Below are positions 1 through 5,154 of a stretch of DNA of 5,154 nt, piece after piece. The notes beneath the pieces were generated by a model that was not told the DNA's origin, made no database searches, and saw nothing but the letters and a program-made list of their open reading frames with translations. Position 1 is the first letter of the stretch, and each line of letters starts with the position of its first letter. Source of the stretch: Chloroflexota bacterium (lineage in GTDB: Bacteria > Chloroflexota > Limnocylindria > Limnocylindrales > CSP1-4); contig JARXKQ010000114.1 of NCBI GenBank assembly GCA_030271555.1, positions 1 through 5,154 on the forward strand. The letters run 5' to 3'. The translations under genes were made by a program, and so were the position numbers.

Positions 1-28
1 CCCTCCGGCTGACTGGGAAGTATTCGAG

Positions 29-604
29 TTAGCTGCTGGGGCTTGGGCTTGCGCCCGGGTTGGCGCCGTCATCGGGACCCCACCACATGCCCGGTCCGTG
101 CATCCCGCCGCCCGGACCGTCCTGGCCCATCACGAACCCGTGGCCGACGCCCGGGCCGCCCAGGCCGCGCAACTGGTCAAGCGTGATCTGACCGTCGTTG
201 GCGATGCTGTCGAACGCGACCCGCAACGGATCGTCGGCGGGCAGCTGATTGATCTCATCCTGGGTGATCACGCCGTCCGCGACCATGCTCTCGATGAGCG
301 TCCGGCGCGCTTGCATGTCGGTCTGCTGCTGGGCGATCTCATCCTGCAGCCCCTGGGTGATCGCATCTGACTGAGCCTGGGTGATAGTGCCGTTGGTGAC
401 GAGGTCGGCGAGGACCTTGGTGAGCACGTCCTGGCCGGGGTGGCCCTGGTGGCCATCGGTGCCGGTCGTTCCCGGCGAGGGGCTCGGGTCAGCGCCGACG
501 ATCGTTCCCTTGGCCGCATCGAGCAGCGATGGTGCCGCCATCGCAACGGTGGCGCCGGCGATCAACAGAAAGCCTGCGATCGGGAGCCAGAGGAGTCTTT
601 TCAT
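29..604 (-). CDS. Small secreted protein with three 'NG-x-IT' helical repeats and a Gly/Met/His-rich tail
   Basis: I do not recognise a named family. The 191-residue product opens with a Sec-type signal peptide: MKRLLW, then a hydrophobic core to about residue 20, with a likely AMA|A cut near residue 23. A Ser/Pro/Gly/His linker follows (about 38-58). Three copies of a short helical unit come next: residues 65-82 (core LVTNGTITQAQ), 104-118 (core MVADGVITQDE) and 131-145 (core IANDGQITLDQ). They are separated by a Gln-rich, probably helical stretch (84-101). The tail (149-177) is rich in Gly, Met, His and Trp, which could bind metal, and the protein ends in a Ser/Pro stretch. The reading frame extends 12 codons upstream to 640, but the ATG at 604 has a good AGAGGA at 614-619 and directly precedes the signal peptide, so I prefer it. 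It is transcribed away from the sugar operon; a functional link is not shown. There is no evidence of an enzyme. Confidence 0.72.
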   Translation of the reverse strand: MKRLLWLPIAGFLLIAGATVAMAAPSLLDAAKGTIVGADPSPSPGTTGTDGHQGHPGQDVLTKVLADLVTNGTITQAQSDAITQGLQDEIAQQQTDMQARRTLIESMVADGVITQDEINQLPADDPLRVAFDSIANDGQITLDQLRGLGGPGVGHGFVMGQDGPGGGMHGPGMWWGPDDGANPGASPSPSS

Positions 605-613
605 TGCCAGAGT

Positions 614-619
614 TCCTCT
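614..619 (-). promoter_or_regulatory. Ribosome binding site deciding the start of the secreted-protein gene
   Basis: Read on the minus strand this is AGAGGA, 9 nt before the ATG at 604. The upstream in-frame ATG at 640 would add MHSIQLHRGTLA before the basic start of the signal peptide and has no comparable site, so the start at 604 is favoured. Confidence 0.6.
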
Positions 620-678
620 GTGAAGTTGAATGCTGTGCATCGTCGGCGGTAGGTCTGGGCCGAGCCTGTCGGAAGGCT

Positions 679-699
679 GGTGATCGGCTGTGAATCACC
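679..699. repeat. Short inverted repeat in the divergent control region
   Basis: GGTGAT (679-684) and ATCACC (694-699) are perfect inverted arms around a 9-nt centre. The element lies between the two divergent genes, about 75 bp upstream of the secreted-protein start. It could be a regulator site or a small hairpin in the leader of the minus-strand gene. Six-bp arms can occur by chance. Confidence 0.3.
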
Positions 700-723
700 C
701 ACCGCGGAGGTATTCGATAAAAC

Positions 724-742
724 TTTGTTCACTGACTTGACA
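724..742 (+). promoter_or_regulatory. Operator-like site, copy 1 (distal)
   Basis: TTTGTTCACTGACTTGACA matches the sequence at 770-788 at 16 of 19 positions, including an unbroken ACTGACTTG. It is weakly palindromic (TGT...ACA). It overlaps the TTGACA box at 737-742, so a bound repressor would block RNA polymerase. Together with copy 2 it is the best candidate for the binding site of the ROK regulator encoded just downstream; that assignment is inferred from position. Confidence 0.5.
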
Positions 743-765
743 TGGGCTGAGCGGTGTGCGAAAAC
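737..765 (+). promoter_or_regulatory. Candidate sigma-70-type promoter of the sugar operon
   Basis: A perfect TTGACA lies at 737-742. At 17 bp spacing the -10 position would be GAAAAC (760-765), only a 3/6 match, so the call rests mainly on the -35 box and on the AT-rich island (about 711-790) in otherwise GC-rich DNA. Transcription would start near 772, upstream of the ATG at 825 and downstream of the GTG at 756, which argues against the longest possible form of the regulator. Confidence 0.33.
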
Positions 766-769
766 CATG

Positions 770-790
770 TTTGTCAACTGACTTGGCAAA
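770..790 (+). promoter_or_regulatory. Operator-like imperfect palindrome, copy 2 (proximal)
   Basis: The 21-bp element reads TTTG-CAA on its left and TTG-CAAA on its right, with 16 of 21 positions equal to its own reverse complement (centre at 780). It is also a near copy of 724-742, with centres 46 bp apart. ROK repressors bind palindromes as dimers or tetramers, and two sites at this distance would suit a looped or tetrameric complex. It falls at or just after the expected transcription start. Recognition by the adjacent ROK protein is inferred. Confidence 0.52.
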
Positions 791-824
791 GTCTTTCTGC
801 GTCCGGTGGGCCAACCGGCGCCAG

Positions 825-2051
825 ATGAGAGATGACGCACCAGGTCATGACCGAAAGGTGCCCTTGGCGGTGCTGCCTGAAAAGGCGACTCATCAGCAAA
901 CGCGCACGTTCAATCAGCAGCTGGTTTTGCGCGCGATCTATGACCGCAATGAGACCAGCCGGGCCGAGCTCGCCCGGCTCACCGGCCTTACGCGCACGTC
1001 CGTGTCGGCGCTCGTAGGCGAGCTGTTGCGCGACGGACTGGTCGAAGAGACCGGCACCGGCCCATCCACCGGCGGCAAGGCGCCCATTCTGCTGCGCGTT
1101 CGATCCGACGCGCGCCACCTGATCGGCGTCGACCTGACCGCGCCGGCGTTCTCCGGGGCGTTGGTCGACCTGCGCGGCAGGATCGTCCGCTCCATTCGTC
1201 TACCCCTCGACGGCCGTAACGGCGACGAGGCGGTCCAGTTGGTGATGACGCTGATCGACTCGCTCACGAGCAGTAATGGCGCCAGTCCGCTGCTCGGCAT
1301 CGGCATTGGGGCGCCGGGCATCATCGACTCGCGCAAAGGCACCATCCGCTGGGCGGTCAATCTCGACTGGGCCGATTTGCCGCTGGGCCAGCAGGTCGAG
1401 CAGCGCTACGGCCTGCCCACCGTCGTGGTCAACGACAGCCAGGCCGCCGCCGTGGCCGAGTTCACGTTCGGCGCGCCCTCGCGCCCGCCCAACCTGGTCG
1501 TCGTCCGAGTCAGCCGGGGCATCGGCTCGGGCATCATCCTCGACGGCCGGCTCTACCAGGGCGATGGCGCGGGAGCGGGCGAGATCGGCCATGGCATCTT
1601 TGGTGAACCAGATCGGAACCTGCAATTGGAACCGTGTCGCTGCGGCCGCGTGGGCTGTCTGGAGACGGTCGCCAGCATGCACGCGATGGTCGGCTTTGCC
1701 AGGCAGCTTGATCCGTCCATTACCGATGGACCGGCGCTGGTGGCGGCGGTTCGCGCCGGCAACCCTGACGCGCGGCGGATCGTGGTTGAAGCGGGACGGC
1801 GGCTGGGTCAGGGCATCGGTTCATTGATCAGCGTGCTCAACATCAACCAGGTGCTGCTCATCGGCACCGCGACCGCGCTCGGCGACGAGTGGCTCAACGC
1901 AGTGCGCGATCAGGCGAAGGCGTCTGCCTTGCCGCAGCTGTCGCGCGAGACGCGCATCGAACTGGGCGCCGCGCGCGACGAAGACGACGTGCTGGTCGGC
2001 GCGTCTGCTTTGCTGATGACCCAGGAGCTGGGTCTGAGTCTCGCGCGATGA
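825..2051 (+). CDS. ROK-family transcriptional repressor (N-terminal winged HTH plus sugar-kinase-like sensor domain)
   Basis: This is probably the sugar-responsive repressor of the operon it heads. Counting from the ATG at 825 (408 residues), a winged helix-turn-helix spans about 28-93, with SRAELARLTGLTRTSVSALV at 45-64 as the helix-turn-helix. The ROK domain follows. The first phosphate-binding motif is degenerate (GVDLTAPAF at 101-109 instead of DxGGT), as expected of a sensor rather than a kinase. It keeps the GAPG turn (162-165), ND (203-204), GIGSG (232-236), the sugar-binding E253/H256 pair in GEIGH, and the zinc motif CRCGRVGCLE (271-280). The start is uncertain. The frame runs back to a GTG at 756, but that would place the operator palindrome inside the gene. 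Related ROK regulators that I recall begin close to a KATHQQT motif (20-26), so a TTG at 864 or GTG at 870, preceded by GAAAGG at 853-858, may be the true start. The downstream ROK gene is overlapped by 4 nt. Autorepression is likely from the upstream sites. Confidence 0.9.
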   Translation: MRDDAPGHDRKVPLAVLPEKATHQQTRTFNQQLVLRAIYDRNETSRAELARLTGLTRTSVSALVGELLRDGLVEETGTGPSTGGKAPILLRVRSDARHLIGVDLTAPAFSGALVDLRGRIVRSIRLPLDGRNGDEAVQLVMTLIDSLTSSNGASPLLGIGIGAPGIIDSRKGTIRWAVNLDWADLPLGQQVEQRYGLPTVVVNDSQAAAVAEFTFGAPSRPPNLVVVRVSRGIGSGIILDGRLYQGDGAGAGEIGHGIFGEPDRNLQLEPCRCGRVGCLETVASMHAMVGFARQLDPSITDGPALVAAVRAGNPDARRIVVEAGRRLGQGIGSLISVLNINQVLLIGTATALGDEWLNAVRDQAKASALPQLSRETRIELGAARDEDDVLVGASALLMTQELGLSLAR

Positions 2052-3073
2052 TCAGCCCCGCACCCACGCCTGTGGCCCAGCCCGGTCGAGCGACCGCGGC
2101 CACCAACATGCTCACCGTCGGCATCGACGTTGGCGGCACCAAGACGTCGTGCGTCGTGACCGACGCGGACGATCGGCTGCTGATGCACGAGGTCGAGCCG
2201 ACGCACGCCGACCAACTGGCCGAGCAGCTCGCCGCTTTGGCGCAGCGCGCCGTGGGGCGCATTGCCGCCGATGCGAGCGGCACCATCGCCGCGGTCGGCG
2301 TGGCGGTGCCCGGCCGGGTGGAGACAAACAGCGGCCGGATCGCGCTCGCCGTCAACCTGGGCGGCCGTGATCTTGACCTGGGCCCGGAGCTCGAGCGCGC
2401 ACTCGGCATCCCCTGCTTCGTCGAACACGACGCTCGCGCCGCTGCCATCTGGGTCAGTGCGCAGGACAACAGCGCCGCTGATCTGGCGTATCTCGCGATA
2501 GGAACTGGCGTGTCGACCGGCATCGTGCTCAACGGTCAGGTGCTGCGCGGCGCCAACGGTCTCGCCGGCGAAGTGGGCCACGTCACCGCCGATCCTGGCG
2601 GTGCGCTGTGCGCCTGTGGCTTGCGCGGCTGTCTCGAGGTTGGCGCGGCTGGACCGCACATCGCCCGGATGGCACGCGCGGCGGTCGCGTCGGGCCGCCC
2701 GACGACGCTCCCCGCAGAACCAACCACGGCCGATGTCTTTCGTGCCGCGGCCGCCGGTGACGCCCTCGCGACAGAGCTCGCGCAGGACGTCGCTGAGCGC
2801 CTGGCGCGGGCAATCCGCGCCCTCGTTCTGACGCTGGGCGTCAACCACATCGTGATCGGCGGCGGGGTAGCCGCGGCCGGCGAGGCGCTGTTGGGCCCGG
2901 TGCTCGCAGCGATCGACGCCGAACGTGCCGCTTCCCCGTTGGTCGATGCGGCCTTCCGCGAGGCAACCGTGGAGCTGCTGTCGCCGCAGGCCGAGGCGGG
3001 GGCTCGGGGAGCGGCACACATCGCGCGTGAGCGCGTCAGCATCCAGCAGCAAAAGGGGGTGGCCACCCGATAG
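2048..3073 (+). CDS. ROK-family sugar kinase, glucokinase-like
   Basis: The product most likely phosphorylates a hexose (glucose is the leading candidate) in the cytoplasm using ATP. The 341 residues lack a DNA-binding domain. The phosphate-binding loop is VGIDVGGTKTS (24-34), followed by GVAVPG (84-89), EHDARAAA (126-133) with the expected catalytic base D128, a second phosphate motif AIGTGVSTG (150-158), the sugar-binding GEVGH (E175, H178), the zinc site CACGLRGCLE (188-197), and a C-terminal IGGGV nucleotide-site motif. H127 replaces the Asn usually found before the catalytic Asp, so substrate preference may differ from standard glucokinases. The ATG at 2048 overlaps the regulator stop as ATGA, implying translational coupling; the nearest AGGAG (2023-2027) is too far away to act alone. 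An ATG at 2108 (residue 21) is an alternative start nearer the first conserved strand. A longer frame from 1889 only adds an Arg-rich shadow of the regulator. The gene probably serves sugar imported by the transporter downstream. Confidence 0.9.
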   Translation: MISPAPTPVAQPGRATAATNMLTVGIDVGGTKTSCVVTDADDRLLMHEVEPTHADQLAEQLAALAQRAVGRIAADASGTIAAVGVAVPGRVETNSGRIALAVNLGGRDLDLGPELERALGIPCFVEHDARAAAIWVSAQDNSAADLAYLAIGTGVSTGIVLNGQVLRGANGLAGEVGHVTADPGGALCACGLRGCLEVGAAGPHIARMARAAVASGRPTTLPAEPTTADVFRAAAAGDALATELAQDVAERLARAIRALVLTLGVNHIVIGGGVAAAGEALLGPVLAAIDAERAASPLVDAAFREATVELLSPQAEAGARGAAHIARERVSIQQQKGVATR

Positions 3074-3099
3074 ATAACAAGGAGGACGGCTATAGGACA

Positions 3100-3150
3100 A
3101 TGCGCAAGCTCGCGCAAGCAGCAACTGAAACCCAACTCGAGGAGGAGTAA
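3100..3150 (+). other. Possible 16-codon leader mini-ORF between kinase and binding-protein genes
   Basis: ATG at 3100 to TAA at 3148-3150 reads MRKLAQAATETQLEEE. It is preceded by AGGAGGAC (3080-3087), a strong Shine-Dalgarno sequence 12 nt away, and it ends 3 nt before the binding-protein ATG, in the same frame. Its final Glu codons are the Shine-Dalgarno sequence of the next gene, so the apparent coding may be accidental. If translated, terminating ribosomes would be placed to reinitiate on the lipoprotein gene. It contains a direct repeat GCGCAAGC at 3102-3109 and 3112-3119. It resembles no leader peptide I know. Confidence 0.2.
3141..3147 (+). promoter_or_regulatory. Strong ribosome binding site of the binding-protein gene
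   Basis: GGAGGAG lies 6 nt before the ATG at 3154. It fixes the start directly ahead of the basic MTKR lipoprotein signal and is consistent with high expression of the binding protein. Confidence 0.8.
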
Positions 3151-3153
3151 TTA

Positions 3154-4689
3154 ATGACCAAGAGGAACTGGTGGCTCACGGCGGTCGTTACCGTCGTGGT
3201 CGCCGCATGCTCCGGCACGACGGCCACGCCGTCACCGGCGCCGACGAGCCCGCCGAGTGCGACCGCCACGCCTAGCGCGACGAATCCGCCCGAAGCGACC
3301 CCCACACCCGGCCCGACGAATCCGCCCGCGGCAGCAGTGCCGACGGTGCCGACCGGCTACGCCGAGCTCGACGCGGCGCTGGGCGCTGATCAGCCCCTCA
3401 AGGGCACCAAGGTCTCGATCCAGACGCAGTGGATCGGTGGCGAGGGCGCGAACTTCGCGGCTTCATACGCCGACTTCAGCGCTGCGACTGGCATCCAGGT
3501 CGTGGTCGACAGCGTTGGTACGAGCCACGAGACCGTGCTCCGCACGCGCATCGAAGGCAACGACCCGACACTCAACATGGCCATGCTGGCCCAGCCCGCG
3601 GCGATCCTCGCCTACGCGGCTGATGGCAAGCTGGTCGACGTCAACTCGTTCATGACCGGCACCACGCTTGCCGATCAGCACCCGGCCACTGTCGGGCTGT
3701 ACACCGATGCCGCGGGCCATACCTACGGCGTCCCGTACAAGGTCGACGTCAAGTCAACCATCTGGTACCCGATCAAGGCATTCGCAGCCGCGGGCTATGA
3801 AGTGCCGACGACCTGGGACGACATGATGGCGCTGGCGGACAAGATCATTGCCGATGGCAATGGCAGCCCGTTCTGCGTGGGCATCGAGTCGGGCACGGCC
3901 ACGGGCTGGGAGGCCACGGACCTGCTCGAGGACATCATGCTGCGCACGACCAGCGTCGAGAACTACAACAAGTGGATTACCCACGAGTTGCCGTTCAACT
4001 CGCCTGAGGTCACGCACGCGATGGACCTGATGGCCAAGTACTACTTCACCCCCAACTACGTGCTTGGTGGCACCGACGCGATCCTGGGCATCCACCTGAC
4101 CGATCCGATGGATCCCATGTTCCCCGGCACCCCGCCCGGCACCTCCAACAACTGGGACGGCTTTACGCCCGGTTGCTGGATGCACAAGATCCCGACCTGG
4201 TATGGCCCCGACTTCTTCCCGGATGTCAAGGCCAACCCCGGGTCCACGACGATGTACCCGATTGGCCAGGACATCGGCATCTTCTACTTCCCGTCGATCG
4301 ACCCGGCGTACGGCACGCCAGCGCTTGGCGCAGGCGACGCCCTCATCGTCATCCAGCCGCCCGACGGCTCAGAGGTGTCCGATTCTGTGAAGGCGTTCGC
4401 CGAGTTCCTGTCGCTGCCGCAAGGCACCCAGCGCTGGATCGAAGCGGGCAGCGCAATCTCCGCCAACCAGACGACGCCGGCTGACTGGTATGCCGGTGCG
4501 TACAAGCTCTCCGTCGCGGCCAGCATCGTGAATAACGCCACTGGCTTCGGCTTCGACGCTTCCGACCTGATGCCGCCGCAAGTCGGCGCAGGTGCTGAGT
4601 GGACAGAGCTCTCCAACTGGATCGCAGCGGGCGGCGCCGATACTGCAGGCACTCTGCAGCGCATCGACGACGCCTGGCCCGCTCCGTAA
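3154..4689 (+). CDS. ABC transporter sugar-binding lipoprotein, AglE-like (alpha-glucoside type)
   Basis: This is an extracytoplasmic receptor that binds an oligosaccharide and delivers it to the membrane permeases. The 511-residue product starts with a lipoprotein signal (MTKRNWW, hydrophobic 8-18, lipobox VAAC with Cys19). A Ser/Thr/Pro/Ala linker (about 20-67) built of three 12-residue repeats tethers the domain. The remainder reads as a family 1/8 solute-binding protein (COG1653 type). Patterns I associate with alpha-glucoside receptors of the AglE group are TGIQVVVD (112-119), RIEGNDP (132-138), YGVPYKVDVKSTIWYP (191-206), VPTTWDDM (217-224), GIESGTATGWEATDLLEDIMLRT (243-265, in two parts: GIESGTATGW and EATDLLEDIMLRT), PGCW (339-342), LGAGD, DASDLMPPQVGAG and a final IDDAWP. 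C241 and C341 could form a disulfide. A Pro/Gly-rich loop at 317-339 looks longer than in relatives I recall. The exact ligand (maltose, trehalose, sucrose or another) is not determined by the sequence. The permease gene follows after a hairpin. Confidence 0.9.
   Translation: MTKRNWWLTAVVTVVVAACSGTTATPSPAPTSPPSATATPSATNPPEATPTPGPTNPPAAAVPTVPTGYAELDAALGADQPLKGTKVSIQTQWIGGEGANFAASYADFSAATGIQVVVDSVGTSHETVLRTRIEGNDPTLNMAMLAQPAAILAYAADGKLVDVNSFMTGTTLADQHPATVGLYTDAAGHTYGVPYKVDVKSTIWYPIKAFAAAGYEVPTTWDDMMALADKIIADGNGSPFCVGIESGTATGWEATDLLEDIMLRTTSVENYNKWITHELPFNSPEVTHAMDLMAKYYFTPNYVLGGTDAILGIHLTDPMDPMFPGTPPGTSNNWDGFTPGCWMHKIPTWYGPDFFPDVKANPGSTTMYPIGQDIGIFYFPSIDPAYGTPALGAGDALIVIQPPDGSEVSDSVKAFAEFLSLPQGTQRWIEAGSAISANQTTPADWYAGAYKLSVAASIVNNATGFGFDASDLMPPQVGAGAEWTELSNWIAAGGADTAGTLQRIDDAWPAP
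3226..3333 (+). repeat. Three 36-bp tandem repeats encoding the lipoprotein linker
   Basis: Residues 25-36, 37-48 and 49-60 of the lipoprotein are three 12-residue units of the type TPxPxPTNPPxA. In DNA, CGACGAATCCGCCCG occurs exactly at 3278-3292 and 3314-3328, 36 bp apart, with a degenerate copy at 3242-3256. The near-identity of the last two copies points to a fairly recent duplication. Copy number may vary between strains, changing tether length only. Confidence 0.7.
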
Positions 4690-4706
4690 GGGGTAGGCAA
4701 GCACTC

Positions 4707-4735
4707 GGACTGAACGTCCTTTTGGACTGACGTCC
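4707..4735 (+). repeat. Two tandem short palindromic repeats after the binding-protein gene
   Basis: GGACTGAACGTCC (4707-4719) and GGACTGACGTCC (4724-4735) are near-identical direct repeats separated by TTTT, and each has GGAC/GTCC inverted ends. They precede the long stem-loop by 6 nt. They could pair in alternative ways in the mRNA or be a protein site; function unknown. Confidence 0.4.
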
Positions 4736-4740
4736 GTCCT

Positions 4741-4774
4741 CAGGGGCGCGTCGCTTTCGGGCGACGCGCCCCTG
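4741..4774 (+). terminator. Perfect 14-bp stem-loop between binding-protein and permease genes (attenuator or mRNA stabiliser)
   Basis: The arms 4741-4754 and 4761-4774 are perfectly complementary and very GC-rich (core GGGGCGCGTCGC). The six-base loop TTTCGG can close further by a T-G pair to leave a TTCG tetraloop. No T-run follows (GTACTATCG comes next), so it is not a standard intrinsic terminator. Its place between a receptor gene and its permease fits a partial terminator or a 3' end protector that keeps receptor mRNA in excess, as the REP elements after malE do in E. coli. The structure is directly visible; the role is inferred. Confidence 0.65.
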
Positions 4775-4809
4775 TACTATCGCTCGACATCTTTCCGAGA
4801 GAGGGAGCG

Positions 4810-4815
4810 GGAGGG
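4810..4815 (+). promoter_or_regulatory. Ribosome binding site deciding the GTG start of the permease
   Basis: GGAGGG sits 4 nt before the GTG at 4820, within a purine-rich run (4799-4816) that offers further GAGGGAG pairing. No ATG in this frame lies close by, so the site supports the GTG start. Confidence 0.55.
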
Positions 4816-4819
4816 GCTG

Positions 4820-5154
4820 GTGTCCGTTCGCACTGAGCCGGCGTCGAGGGGGCTGTCGTTCGGCGCGCTGCTGTTGCCGCTGGGAGCGGTGCTGAGTCTC
4901 ATCATCGTCGGTGTCGGGCTGATCTTCCTGGCCGACAAGCACGGCGCGCAGAACCTGCTCGGGTCCATCTACGACCTGATGGGCAACTCCGCTGCGGCCA
5001 GCGCTGTGCGCAACGGCGTGGCCGACCAACTGCTCGCCAAGCTCACGCTCGCCGGAGTCGCGCTGATCGCCGGCGTGGGCGGTATCTGGCTGCTTTATTC
5101 CACGATCGCGCAGCTCGTCAGCTTGCTGCGGCCCAACCTGCGCGACCGGATCAT
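4820..5154 (+). CDS. Sugar ABC transporter permease, AglF-like, 5' part only (cut by window end)
   Basis: The first 111 residues of a membrane protein are present with no stop codon; the gene continues past the window. From the GTG at 4820 it reads VSVRTEPASRGLS, then a hydrophobic segment (about 14-38, FGALLLPLGAVLSLIIVG...), a probably extracytoplasmic stretch (39-73, KHGAQNLLGSIYDLMGNS...), a second hydrophobic segment (about 75-98, LTLAGVALIAGVGGIWLLY...), and a basic end RPNLRDRI. I associate this two-helix extension, ahead of the usual six-helix MalF/AglF permease core, with AglF-type permeases of Chloroflexota and relatives. The ABC-ATPase contact loop (EAA motif) would lie beyond the window, so the family call rests on the N-terminus and on the gene order after an AglE-like receptor. 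A second permease (AglG-like) is expected next. Confidence 0.75.
   Translation, partial: MSVRTEPASRGLSFGALLLPLGAVLSLIIVGVGLIFLADKHGAQNLLGSIYDLMGNSAAASAVRNGVADQLLAKLTLAGVALIAGVGGIWLLYSTIAQLVSLLRPNLRDRI

Noticed and set aside
98..370. Plus-strand open frame opposite the secreted-protein gene (also 381-623 and 440-652)
   Set aside because: These are shadows on the opposite strand of a gene with a clear signal peptide and repeats; their translations are Arg/Ala-rich and show no domain or ribosome binding site.
1889..2047. 53-residue N-terminal extension of the ROK kinase
   Set aside because: It overlaps the regulator's C-terminal coding region, is Arg-rich and low in conserved features, and the ATGA junction at 2048 gives a normal start.
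1910..3124. 404-codon minus-strand open frame opposite the ROK kinase
   Set aside because: Long open frames on the opposite strand are common in GC-rich coding DNA. The plus strand holds every ROK motif in the right order, and the minus translation has no recognisable motif.
3226..3333. CRISPR-like or mobile repeat array
   Set aside because: The repeats are in frame, contiguous without spacers, and encode a Pro/Thr linker typical of lipoprotein tethers.
4741..4774. Classic Rho-independent terminator ending the operon
   Set aside because: The stem is perfect but no T-run follows, and a transporter permease gene begins 46 bp later on the same strand, so full termination is unlikely.
4349..5029. 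226-codon minus-strand open frame over the binding-protein end and permease start
   Set aside because: It crosses two plus-strand genes and the stem-loop, and its translation is Arg/Ser-rich without motifs. The plus-strand permease N-terminus has two clear hydrophobic segments and a ribosome binding site.

Overview
The window comes from a GC-rich bacterium and carries the start of a sugar-uptake operon, probably for alpha-glucosides, plus one divergent gene for a small secreted protein. The combination of a ROK repressor, a ROK kinase, an AglE-like lipoprotein with a Ser/Thr/Pro linker, and an AglF-like permease with an extra N-terminal hydrophobic part resembles operons I associate with Chloroflexota (Limnocylindria or similar lineages). 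An actinobacterial origin cannot be excluded from this sequence alone, and no rRNA or other marker gene is present.

Layout: (1) 29-604, minus strand: an exported protein with three copies of a short helical 'NG-x-IT' repeat and a Gly/Met/His-rich tail. (2) 605-824: a divergent control region. It contains an AT-rich island with a TTGACA box and two related operator-like sequences 46 bp apart. (3) 825-2051, plus strand: a ROK-family repressor. (4) 2048-3073: a ROK-family sugar kinase whose start overlaps the repressor stop as ATGA. (5) 3074-3153: a short spacer with two Shine-Dalgarno sequences and a 16-codon mini-ORF. (6) 3154-4689: an AglE-like sugar-binding lipoprotein. (7) 4690-4819: a spacer with two tandem short repeats and a perfect 14-bp stem-loop without a U-tract. 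(8) 4820-5154: the 5' part of a permease gene cut by the window end.

How the genes probably work together (inference): the lipoprotein captures an oligosaccharide outside the membrane, and the permease, with partners expected downstream (a second permease, possibly an ATPase or glycosidase), imports it. The ROK kinase phosphorylates the hexose released inside the cell. The ROK repressor senses a sugar and represses the operon, including its own gene, from the paired sites at 724-790. The hairpin after the binding-protein gene would let that protein be made in excess of the permease.

I found no CRISPR array, insertion sequence, tRNA, rRNA, toxin-antitoxin or defence gene, and no clear evidence of a new biological system. 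The most unusual points are the paired operators, the intercistronic hairpin, the His preceding the catalytic Asp of the kinase, and the repeat architecture of the secreted protein.
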